Of a stretch of 64,000 nucleotides of DNA, positions 22,234 through 31,954 are shown piece after piece. Position numbers and translations under genes: made by a program. How positions within the stretch are numbered: the first letter of the stretch is position 1; every line of letters begins with the position of its first letter. Where the stretch lies: assembly GCA_025594325.1 (NCBI GenBank), contig JANHCV010000004.1, positions 2,170,001 through 2,234,000 on the forward strand, read 5' to 3'. Below the pieces are notes generated by a model. The model had not been told where the DNA came from, did no database searches, and saw only the letters and a program-made list of their open reading frames with translations. The stretch is from Blastocladiella emersonii ATCC 22665. Its lineage: Eukaryota > Blastocladiomycota > Blastocladiomycetes > Blastocladiales > Blastocladiaceae.

Positions 22234-23733
22234 ATGGTCACACGGCGGCCTCTTACTACCTCGTCCGCCTCGGCGCTCCTCGCGCTCGTCGCGGTGCTCG
22301 CCGCGCTCGCCGCCGTGCGCACGGCGCACGCGCACCCGATGCAGGTGTCGCCGTCGTTCACGGGCAAGCCGCTGGGCGGTGGCATCGCGCCCAAGTACGT
22401 CAACGACGTGGCCGTGAGCAACGCGTTCCAGATCAAGTTCAGCTGTGCCGCCGACCCGACCTTCTGCCAGCGCGCCGAGAAGGCGTTCCAGCGCGCCGCC
22501 CAGCGCATCGCCTCCGAGTTCAAGTTCCGCCGCACCGTCAACCTCGACCTCAGCATGTTCCTGCCGTGCGGGTCCGCCACGCCCGCGGCGACCTGCTCCG
22601 AGGCGACCACGCTCGGCTACGCCATGCCGACCCAGCGGTTCCCCGTCAAGCACAAGGACGACGGCAAGACGTACCTGTGGCCGACGGCGCTGCTCAAGCA
22701 GACGGATTTCGCGGCGATTGACAAGGGCCAGGTCAAGTGGCCCACGTACGACATCCAGGCGCGGTTCAACGCCGCGCGCAACTGGTGGTTCTCGGACGAC
22801 GCCGACGCGATGCGCACCGACCAGCGCGACCTCGAGGCCGTGGCGCTGCACGAGTTCCTGCACGGTCTGGGCTTTGGCGACGACACGCTCATGTCGCTGC
22901 AGTTCAGCGACAAGAACCCGGCGCTGATGCCGTACTACGACTCGACGCCGCCAAGCGTGCAGCCGCCGCCCGAGATCACCGACTCGTCGCCCGTCGTGTT
23001 CAACGGCCAGGCCTTCTTCCGCCTCACGCAGCCGTCCATCTGGAACCGGTTCACGTTCCTCAACGGGTCGCTCGTCGCAAAGTACATTGAGCCGCTGCAG
23101 ACGGCGCTCGACAACTCGATCAAGGCCAAGACGCTCGCGTCGGACCCGAAGCTGTCGAGCGTCGCGGGCACCAGCTCGTCGGACCCGGGGTACTCGCCCG
23201 AGGCCGCCTTCGCCGTCCTCGCCAACGACCCGACCGCGCGGTCCGCCATGACCACGCTGTACGCGCTCGGCATCCGCGCCGGGTCGCTCGAGTTCCGCCC
23301 CAACGCGTGGCCGCCCGGCAGCAACGCCGCGACCCAGGCCATGACGCTCGAGTCCGGGCTCAACCCGTACCTTGAGGGCTCGTCGTTCGCGCACATCACC
23401 ATCGCTGCCAACAAGACCTCCGAGTTCATCATGGTCTACAAGGCCGTGTCCACCTCGCTCGACGTCACCATCAAGTCGACCCAGGCGCCGCAGTCGGGCA
23501 TCGGCAAGGCCACCAAGGACGTCATGCTCGCTCTCGGGTACACGCCCGCCGGCGCGTCGACGTTCAAGTCGTTTGCGAGCCTCGCTGAGATCCAGGCCGC
23601 CGCGCTCGTCCCCGGATCCGGATCGGGTAGTGGGGATAGCGGGACCGCCGCGTCGGCTGCTGCGCCAGGAGGAGTCCGTGGTGGCGTCGTGGCCGCCGTC
23701 CTCGCGTTCGCGGCCATGGTCGCTGTCGCGTAA
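22234..23733 (+). CDS. Secreted, probably GPI-anchored zinc metalloprotease
   Basis: Single exon, 499 residues. An N-terminal signal peptide is clear (hydrophobic LLALVAVLAALAAV, likely cut after TAHA). Residues 206-216 read HEFLHGLGFGD, an extended HExxHxxGxxD zinc motif of metzincin type in which an Asp replaces the usual third His ligand, as in snapalysin-like enzymes. The C-terminus has a Ser/Gly linker (GSGSGSGDSG) and a hydrophobic tail (GGVVAAVLAFAAMVAVA) with no charged end, typical of a GPI-anchor signal. An even number of cysteines near the N-terminal third (SCAADPTFC; LPCGSATPAATC) suggests disulfides. No known named family beyond metzincin-like could be fixed. ATG context is accATGG-like. 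A broken paralogue lies 450 bases downstream. A cell-surface or secreted proteolytic role is inferred. Confidence 0.8.
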   Translation: MVTRRPLTTSSASALLALVAVLAALAAVRTAHAHPMQVSPSFTGKPLGGGIAPKYVNDVAVSNAFQIKFSCAADPTFCQRAEKAFQRAAQRIASEFKFRRTVNLDLSMFLPCGSATPAATCSEATTLGYAMPTQRFPVKHKDDGKTYLWPTALLKQTDFAAIDKGQVKWPTYDIQARFNAARNWWFSDDADAMRTDQRDLEAVALHEFLHGLGFGDDTLMSLQFSDKNPALMPYYDSTPPSVQPPPEITDSSPVVFNGQAFFRLTQPSIWNRFTFLNGSLVAKYIEPLQTALDNSIKAKTLASDPKLSSVAGTSSSDPGYSPEAAFAVLANDPTARSAMTTLYALGIRAGSLEFRPNAWPPGSNAATQAMTLESGLNPYLEGSSFAHITIAANKTSEFIMVYKAVSTSLDVTIKSTQAPQSGIGKATKDVMLALGYTPAGASTFKSFASLAEIQAAALVPGSGSGSGDSGTAASAAAPGGVRGGVVAAVLAFAAMVAVA

Positions 23734-24178
23734 CCCCACTTCACTTGTACAATACTTGGCACAGATATATACACATGCAGATCATACGCTTGAACACCTC
23801 GTGGTCGCGGACTGAGTGATGGACGCGTTCTCCCGCGCGACCGTGGCCGTGGCCTGGGTCGTCGTGGCCATGGCCATCGTGACGGTGCACGACTTCGTCC
23901 TCCCCGTAAAATCTCACGGCGCACGCGTGCGCATAGATGCGCGGCAACGATGTCGTATAGATTCGCTGCGGCGGCACCACATGACCGCGTTGCTCGGACG
24001 GTTTAGAAGATTCGTACTATACCGCAGCTGACCGTGGCCATCGCCTCGCAGGTCCCGATTCACCGTACCGATCCCCTCGAGAGGGCACCGTATGTGCTTG
24101 TCAATGTATAAAAATAGCGTTTCTTCGCATAAAACTCTCTCTCTCTCTCTATCGACCGTCATATTATCTCTCTCCAAG
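23734..24178. other. Intergenic region between metalloprotease and its pseudogene copy
   Basis: About 445 bases, less GC-rich than the genes. A tatataca patch occurs near 23766. A 70-codon open frame (23819-24031) encodes a short hydrophobic stretch but has no family and weak coding character. A (CT)n run at about 24135-24150 lies just upstream of the pseudogene ATG, resembling a promoter/leader. Confidence 0.45.
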
Positions 24179-24460
24179 ATGCATCGTACTCTGCTTGCGC
24201 TCCCGGCCATCGCGGCCATGATCGCCACGGCGGCCGCCGGCCGTTTACTTCTCGCATCACCCTCAACTTCTGGCGACTTTTCCAGCAGGGCTCTCGTTAC
24301 CCTTTGCGAAGACAATGTCGGAAACGCGTTAGACATCAAGTTCAACTGCACGACCAACCAAACCCGCTGCGACAAGGCGGATCGCTCGTTCATGGGGGCC
24401 GCCCACGCATCGCGTCCGAGTTCAGGTTGCGCCGCACCGTAGTACGCGATGAGCAGGAGA
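24179..24460 (+). pseudogene. Frameshifted remnant of a metalloprotease paralogue
   Basis: ATG at 24179 starts a signal-peptide-like sequence (HRTLLALPAIAAMIATAAAG). The frame continues to NALDIKFNCTTNQTRCDKAD, which aligns with NAFQIKFSCAADPTFCQRAE of the intact gene upstream. After GAAHA the frame is lost and ends at 24442. In the next frame the DNA reads RIASEFRLRRTV, matching RIASEFKFRRTV of the intact protein, so one base is missing between 24405 and 24406 relative to the gene copy (gccgcccaGcgcatcgc versus gccgcccacgcatcgc). Homology ends near 24455 and no zinc motif or GPI tail is found downstream, so the copy is both frameshifted and truncated. The retained (CT)n leader suggests a duplicated promoter. 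Confidence 0.78.
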
Positions 24461-25037
24461 ACGAATGAAGAGGAAGAAACACCTTGGGTTCCGCCGGGCA
24501 CGGGGTGTGGCAGTTGAGCTCGCTCGTTGTGAGGGGACTCGGTGCTGGTGCTGCTGTTGCGCTGCTCGTCCACCGACGGGTCGGCACCGGATCCAAGCGC
24601 GAATCGACCTTCGGCTTTGATGCAATCAGCTTTGATCCCGAGGCTGGCCTAAGCGCGAGCAAGACGCGGCACGCTGTCCGCTTCGCAACGGGAAGTCGAG
24701 CACAAGGCTGTGCCGATTGTTGTCGTCTTTGAATCTAGTTATCCGTTGTGTTATAAATGTTCAGCGCAAGCTTTTGTTTCCTGCCTCACATGTGGATTCC
24801 TCGAGCGTGGGCGTCAGTGTTGATCGGAGTGAAGGCGCGATGCGTAACGTAAGCAGCGACGCGATGCGCCACGGCGCCGATCCGTGCGAGCCCGAGTGAT
24901 GGATGGTGGCTCAGCAGCTGTCCCCCGATTTTCGCAAAAGTTGCACGCCCTCTCCCTCTCGACCGCGACCTCACCTCAGATACAACGTAACATAAAAGCC
25001 TCCTAAACCCACGTTCAGCTGCTCCTCACTTCAAGCA
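24461..25037. other. Intergenic region downstream of the pseudogene
   Basis: About 580 bases. A stop-free plus-strand stretch at about 24520-24700 has no recognisable homology to the missing part of the metalloprotease. A cataaaag motif near 24990 and an AT-richer patch precede the small membrane-protein ORF. Nothing else was recognised. Confidence 0.4.
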
Positions 25038-25352
25038 ATGACAAGCAGCGCCAGCCTCCTCCTCTTCGCCAAGTCGGTTGCCGGTGGCCTCGCCGTGTCC
25101 GCCGTGGCGGCGAGCGCGGCCACGGCCGTCGTCCTGCGAGTCTCGTACGGCTACCACTCGCTGGTTCTCCGCCGCGCGGCAGCTACCGCAGCGGCGGCGA
25201 CGGCCAAGCCCGACAAGAACGCCAAGTACCGCCATCCGAGCGGGAGCAGTCTGTTCGGGACGGCGGGCAACGACGACTGGGAGTTGCGGAACGGGTTCGC
25301 GGGGAGCGAGAGCACCAAGGCGCGGGCAGCACACGAAGCGAACAAGGAGTGA
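25038..25352 (+). CDS. Small predicted membrane protein
   Basis: 104 residues, not recognised. Residues about 6-33 form one hydrophobic Ala/Val-rich segment (VAGGLAVSAVAASAATAVVL), followed by a basic, soluble tail with KYRHPSGSSLFGTAGNDDWE. This layout fits a single-pass protein, possibly mitochondrial or endomembrane. A TATA-like cataaaag lies about 45 bases before the ATG and the context is caagcaATGA. No intron is needed. The non-repetitive, balanced tail composition supports a true gene over chance, but no homologue is known to me. Confidence 0.5.
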   Translation: MTSSASLLLFAKSVAGGLAVSAVAASAATAVVLRVSYGYHSLVLRRAAATAAAATAKPDKNAKYRHPSGSSLFGTAGNDDWELRNGFAGSESTKARAAHEANKE

Positions 25353-26280
25353 CGCGGATACCCTGATGTGTAAATTTCGCGTGGGGTGTGATAAAAAGCC
25401 AGTGATACGGCTCTTGATGGGCTGGATGGGCGCGACGCGGGGATCAGGTGACGCGAGAGTGGCGAGCGACGCGTGCCGAAGTCACACGCCGTGCCGTGGG
25501 CGCGCTCGCGCCCCCGCCCGCCCGCCCGCGGCCGCCGCGTCCAGGCCTTCGCTCTCCCGCCCGCCCTCGCCCGCTCGTCACAGCCCATCGCCGCCTGCAA
25601 CGGACCCCCCTGTATCATCGACCTCGACGACGACGCACCCCCGCACTGCAACGACACGACCGACGCCAGCCGACTTGACGCATCGCGCGCGCGCTCCCCA
25701 CCACCAACCACCCCCCACCCCCACCCCGCTACACTCCACACGCCCCGTCCCTCGGTGACGCCCTCGACGTCGACGACTACGCTCCGCCGCACCACCACAT
25801 CCACCGCGACCTGCAGCACGCTCGCTCCCGCACGCCCGAGCGCTCCTGCCCCCCGCCCCCGCGAGATCGCGCGCCCTGTACACTTTGCGTACGCGGCAGC
25901 TCGATTCTACTGTGCGGATCGGAGCGCCTCGCTGACGCCGTGCATCCGCGCGTAGCCGACCGACGACTGCCTGTCTCGGCCGCATCGCTCGCTGCGCCCA
26001 CGATCGCAACGCAGCCCGCCTCCCGCTGCCCTCGCCCCCCAAGACATCTGCCTGAGACCTGCCCCCCGCTTGGTGCACCGCGCAGAGCCCTCCCGCCATC
26101 CGCGACCAGTTTTGGGTGCGTTGGTCCCTGACTCATTCCTCCCCCCCTGCATGCTGCATGCGTGTGGCCAACGCGTCTCACCCGCCCGTCTCGCTTGCGC
26201 GCGCGTTCGCACCGTAGAATCCCACCCGCCATTGATTGCATCCGCTCGACCACCGACAACCATTCCCCCTCTGCCTCGTC
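25353..26280. other. eIF4G upstream region
   Basis: About 930 bases, C-rich on plus with long pyrimidine stretches, ending at the eIF4G start. It must hold the eIF4G promoter and 5' UTR. Open frames on both strands are Pro/Arg/Ser-rich low-complexity shadows. No gene or RNA was recognised. Confidence 0.45.
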
Positions 26281-29200
26281 ATGTCGCCCTCGACGCCCCC
26301 GCCGTCCGCCTCGCTCGCCGCCGACCGCCCCCTCGCCGACCGCGTCCACCGCGAGCACTCGCCCGTGCTGCAGTTTGGCCGCATCGCCATCAGCAACGCG
26401 CCGCCAAAGGCCGTCTCGTCCGCCGCCGTTACCCTGCCGCCCAGCGCACGCCACTACTTTGCCGCCGACTCGACCCCGAGCACGACGGCACACCCGTCCA
26501 ACGGTGCGCGCCCGGTCCCGCCACGGGGCGCATCCGCTTCGCCGGCACCCGCGCCCGCGTCTTCTGCACCGGGCGGCGGTGGCGGCGGCGGCAAGAAGAA
26601 GAAGTCGGGTCGAGGCGGCAAGCGCGGCTCGACCGGTCCTGTCGCTGCCCCGTCTACGCCTTCTGTCGTCGCCGCTGCTGCCGCTGCCCCCGCCGCCGAG
26701 GAGAACGCGGTCCCTGAACCCGCATCGCCGTCCTCGTCGGTCGGATCCGCAGGGATCGCAGCAGCCGCAGCAGCCGCCGCCAAGGCCAAGCGCCGCGTCT
26801 CGCGCATCACCGAGTCCACGTCCGTCTCGTTCCCGCACACGCTCGACTCGGTGCTCGCCTCGTCCGCAACCCCGCTGGACCTGCAGTTCGGCACCATTGA
26901 GCCCGCCGTCTCGCCCGCGTCCGCTCCATCGCCCTCCTCGCCCGCCCACGCGCCCGCCGCCGACGTGTCCGCGTCGCCATCACCCGTGTCTGCATCTCCG
27001 ATCTTCTCGTCCGCGCACGCCCCGCCAAAGTCGGACGCGGAGCCCGCGGCGCCCGCGACCGGTGCGGACGTCGCGACCAAGCCCCCGCACCTGTACCCGC
27101 ACCAGCAGCAGCAGCAGCACCCACAGTACTACCCGCCGCACCAGCAGCAGCAACAGCAACAGCAGCAGCCGCAGTACGGTTACCTCGGCGGCGCGCCCCC
27201 ACAGTACCCCTACCAGCCGCAGCAGCCGCAGCAGCAGAACCAGCAGAGTCCGAACCCGAACCAGCAGCAACAGCAGCAGCAGCACTTCCCGTACCAGCAG
27301 CCGCAGCAGCCGCCCGCCCACCCGCACCATCCGCAGCAGCAGCAGCACATGCACGGCCCGCCGCCGCCTGGCCAGCAGCACCGTAGCCCCGGCCACTCGG
27401 TACGCGTTGTTTATCCTGTTAGCGCGCGATCAGTCGGCTTACCCTCTTGTACCGTCCAGAACGGCGACCAATTCCGCGGCAGCCCGAACGTGAACGGCGC
27501 TGGGCCCAACGGCGCGCAGGCACCGCCCGGTTCCGCGACCTCGGCGGGCCCGCCGCCCGGCGCGTTTTCGTCGGGCGCGCCGACCTCGGGCCCCGCGCTC
27601 CCGCACCAGGCCATGGTCGCGATGCCGCCCGGCCTCCACCACCCCGGGGGCGAGGTGCCCGTGTTCATCCCATGGGAGGGCGCGCCGCAGTACTACTACG
27701 TACGTCGTTTTTCACACGTCTCGCTCAAGCTGTCCGCAGACCGCGACTAACCTGGTTGACGTCGCCTAGGCCGGCTACTACCCCGCCCCGACCGCCGGCC
27801 CGCCGCACCTCGCCCAGCAGCAGCCGCAGCAGGGCACGTCGCGCCTTCCGTCGCAGTTCATGCAGCAGATCCAGGTCCAGCCCGTGCCCATGCCCTACTA
27901 TGCGCCCATGATGCCCATGGGCCCCATGCCGCCGCAGGGCGGTGCGCCTACCGCTGGCGTCCCCGTGTCGTCGGCCGGCCCCGCGCAGCCCGGCCCGCCG
28001 GGGCTCACGGCGCCCGTCACCGCGGCGGGGCCGTCCTCGGTGCCCACCGCGCCCGCCACCGTCGTGCTACCCGGCGGCCTCGTCCCCATGGTCCCCGGCC
28101 CGCCTCCCGGGCCCGGTGCGCCCATGCACCACCCGGTCCCGCCCCTCCCCATGGGCGCGGGCCCGCCGCCGCTGCCCGTTGCGGTGCCCGCCATGCCCCT
28201 CGGCGCGCCGCCCGGTGCTGCCGGCGGTGCCGCGGCGGCGATCCTCGCGCCGCGCGCGTCCAAGGCCATCAAGATCACGCGGCGCGACCTGCCCAACGTC
28301 GCCGTGGACATCAAGGACCTCGCGAGCCAGGCCAAGTCGTCGTCGTCGTCCAACCTGTTCGACGACCGCAGCAGCAACCTGAGCACCGGGTCCGGCTCGA
28401 CGCCGATCCCCGGCCACCACGCCCACGGGCTCCATCATCATCACCACCACCACGCTGCGGCCGCGCTCGACGACTCGTCGTCCTCGTCCGACTCGGCATC
28501 GCCTGTTGCCGACGAGCCCGCCACCCCCGCGCCCAAGGAACCCGAACTTTCGGCGTCCGAGATCGCCCGCGCGCAGCTGTCCGCCGCCAAGGTCACCCGC
28601 GCCATCCTCATCCGCAAGCCCGGCGAGCGCGCCACGCCCTCGCCCACGGTCGCCGCTCCCGCTGCGGCTGTTGCTGAGGTGCCGGCCGCCAAGCCCGTGT
28701 CGCCGACGCGTGCCCGCGGCCGCTCGCCATCCCCGGCGCCTAAGGCTGCCCCTGCGGTTGCGCCGGTGCAGCGGGGTCGCTCCAAGAGCCCCGCACCCGC
28801 GCCCGTCACAGCTGCGCCCAAGGCCCGCTCGCCGTCGCCCGCGCGCCCCGTGTCGCCCGTCCGCTCGCGGTCCGCGTCGCCCGCCAAGGTCGCTAGCAGT
28901 CCCGCGCCCATCTCGGTCGCGGACTCGGCGGCCGAGGTCGAGTCGGAGCCCGAGGCTGACGACGATGAGGTCGTGGTCCGCTCGGGCCCGAGCTCGGAGG
29001 TCGGCGCTGCTGATGAGGACGAGGAGGAGGAGGCCGAGGAGTCCATGGCGGCCAAGTCGCCCGAGGTCGAGGTCACCGCCTCGCCCGCGCCCGCGTCCGA
29101 CGCCGAGGACGAGGAGACCGAGGTGGCGCCGGCTGCCGACTCGCTGCACCACGACGGCGACGCCGAGGAGGACCACACGGTCGGCTCCGACCACGACGAC

Positions 29201-31708
29201 GAGCACGATCACGAGCAAGAGCACGAGACCGAGGTGGTCTCGGCCCCCGCCGACGACACCTCGGCGGACCGCGACGCCGACGGCGTGTACCGGTACCCCA
29301 AGGAGCGGCTCCTGCAGCTCTTCTCGCTCGACATCCCGCTGCCGCTCAACGCCAACCTCGCGCCCTTCGCCGACCGCCCGCGCGGCGGTGCTGGCGTCAG
29401 CGACCGCGGCGGCCGCGGCGGGTCCTCGCGCGGCGCGCACCGCGGCCCGCCGTCGCGCACCGGCAGCGCCAACTTTGGGCCCGGCAGCATGTCGCAGGGC
29501 CCGCCCCCGCCCGGCCTCTCGACGACCTCGTACGGGTTCGGCGGGCCCGGGCCCATCAAGCGCGCCGCGCCCCTCCCGCCCGGCGCCGCTGCTGCCGCGG
29601 CGATTGCGGCGGCCAACGCGAGCGGCAGCGACCGTCGCGGCGGTAGCGGGCGTGGCGATGCCCGTCGCGGCACGGGTCCCGGCCCGCGCGACCGCGGCGA
29701 CCGCGGCGACCGCGACTTCCACCACGGCGCGGCGCCGCCGCCGCAGGACTACCGCAGCGGCGGGCCCGCGGCGAGCGTCATGGAGCGCGAGCGCAGCGAG
29801 CAGGGCGGCAGCCGGCGCGGCGACCGGCGCGGGTCGCGTCGCGGCGGCGACCGCGGCGGGCAGAAGGAGGCCAAGGAGCACCACAAGGACCCGCACGGGG
29901 CGCGCGGCGTGGCGCTGCTGCCCGAGGACCTCAAGCCGCTCGAGAAGAGCAGCTCGGCGTGGGTGCCCGACTCGCTGGTGGCCAAGGTGGGCGACGCGGC
30001 GGCAGCCGGCGTGGCCGAGGAGGAGTCGCCCGAGGAGGTGTACCTGCGCAAGATCGGCAAGCAGACGCGCGGGCTGCTCAACAAGCTGTCGCCCGAGAAC
30101 TACGAGAAGCTCGAGCAGCGGTTCGTGGAGCCGCTCGAGTCGGCGGCGGCGCTCAAGCTGGTCACGTCGCTGATCGTGCGCAAGTCGTTTGACGAGCCCA
30201 AGTACGCGTCGCTGTACGCGCGGCTGACGCTGTACATGAACAAGTTCATGAAGCCGCTCAAGGGCCAGCCCGACGACGACCTGGAGGTGGCGCACCGGAT
30301 CCGCAAGCAGACGCGCACGCACGTCGTGTCGGCGTGCCAGGAGCAGTTCCTCGCGCGGCCTAAGTGGGCGCACCTCGCCAAGGGGTCCATCTCCGAGGAG
30401 CAGTTCGAGGAGGTGGTCAAGATCAAGTCCAAGGTGCTCGGCAACATGCGGTTCATCTCGGAGCTGTTCAACTACGGCATCATCTCCAAGCGCGTCATCG
30501 CGTCGATCCTCGGCGTCCTGCTCAGCAACGCCGAAACGCCCGCCGAGGAGGACCTCGAGTGCCTGATCGTGCTCGCGACCAACGCCGGCCGCGCCCTCAC
30601 GGTCCAGCTCCGCGAGGACCTCAACACCTTCTTTGACACGATCCGGTCCATTGCCGAGAACGCGGAGCTCATCCCGCGCCTCAAGTTTGCCCTGCTCGAC
30701 CTCATTGCGCTCAAGGAGAACAACTGGGTCAAGCCGTCGGGGCCCAAGCCCACGCCCGCGGCGGCTAACGCGGCGGCGACCTCGGTCCTGCGCCGGCCCG
30801 ACCGCGGCGGCAACAACAGTGCGGCCGCATCGAACCCCGGTGGGTGGACCACCAAGGAGGGTCCCGGCGGGTCGTCGTCGTCGGCAGGCTCGCGCCGCGG
30901 CAACAACAACAACAACAACCCGCCCGGTCCGCCCAGCCGCGGTGCGTCGTTCCGCGAGGACTCGTCCCGCGGCGCTTCGTCGTCGGGCGGTGCTCGGTCG
31001 GGCGGGTCGGCGACCCCGCGCGGGTCCGTCAGCCGCGCGACCGGGTCCAGCGCACTCGGCGGTGGCAAGTCGGGCGCGTCGTCGCGCGGCAACGCGTTTG
31101 CGGCGCTCGCGATGCACGACGACACGCACTCGCACGGCGGCGACACGGACGACGACCGCACGCCGTCGGTGCCGTCGCCCGTCAAGCCGGCGGCGACGGG
31201 CCGCGGTGGCAAGGGCGGCAAGGCCGCGGCCGCGGCTGTGGTCCCACCAACGGCGGCGCGCACGACGTCCATCTCGGGCCCGGCGCACGTGCACCTGACG
31301 CCGGCGCAGGCGGTGGAGAAGGCGGAGCGCGCGGTCAAGGACTTTTTGGTGAACCTGGACGCGGACGAGCTCGCGTCGGTGCTGGCGACCAAGTTCCCCG
31401 CGGCGGGCGACGCGCTGCCCGCGGCCATCGCGCGCGCCGTGGACCTGATCCTCGAGCGCAAGGCGGTGCAGGCGGCGGCGTTCGGGCGCGCGCTCGCGGC
31501 CGCGGTCCGCGAGCACAAGACGGACGCGGCGCTCGTCGTGCGCGGGATCACCGAGTCGGTCACGTTCGCCGAGTACGAGGACATGAAGATCGACATCCCG
31601 CAGCTCGACACGCTCGCGCGCGCCATGGTCAAGGAGGTCGCGCCCGCGCTGGCGCCCGCGCAGCTGCGCGCCGTGCTCGACACGGCCGGCGGGCTCAAGC
31701 TCGAGTGA
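26281..31708 (+). CDS. Eukaryotic translation initiation factor 4G
   Basis: Join 26281-27399, 27460-27699 and 27770-31708: 1,765 residues. eIF4G is the scaffold of the cap-binding complex, linking eIF4E, eIF4A and PABP to the 43S complex. The N-terminal third is Ala/Ser/Pro-rich with long Gln runs (about 275-360) and Met/Pro/Gly repeats. A canonical eIF4E-binding motif Yx4L-hydrophobic, YPKERLL, lies at 962-968. An Arg/Gly-rich region (about 995-1175) follows and may bind RNA. The MIF4G HEAT domain spans about 1225-1440 (GLLNKLSPENYEKLEQRF; GNMRFISELFNYGIISKRVI). A C-terminal MA3 domain spans about 1627-1760. Introns are 60 nt (27400-27459, CAG) and 70 nt (27700-27769, TAG), both in the N-terminal part. 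ATG 26281 is the first ATG in frame; a TTG codon opens the frame earlier. Confidence 0.95.
27100..27365 (+). repeat. CAG-type trinucleotide repeats within eIF4G
   Basis: Several interrupted runs of cag/caa codons encode poly-Gln tracts of up to eight or nine residues separated by Pro/Tyr/His. This is a low-complexity tract likely to vary in length between strains. Confidence 0.8.
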
Positions 31709-31954
31709 GCGGGTGGGCGCAGAGCACGAAGGAGTAATATACAGAAATCGTGATATTTCAGTCCCCACGTGCCTGCGCGATGTCTCTCTCCGGCTGCGAG
31801 GCGGCAGGGAGGCGAGACGGCGCCGTCGCGTCGATTCGGTTCGCGCTCTCCTCCCTCCATCTCCCGCTGCTACCTTAGACGAATCACCGACGCTCCCCTG
31901 CGAGGAGCCGTCTCTCCCGGCCGCGCAACCCGCCGCAACGCAACCTTCGCAATC

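Noticed and set aside
23819-24031. 70-codon ORF with a hydrophobic stretch after the metalloprotease
   Set aside because: Short, no homologue recognised, Arg-rich tail, and it lies in a decayed intergenic region.
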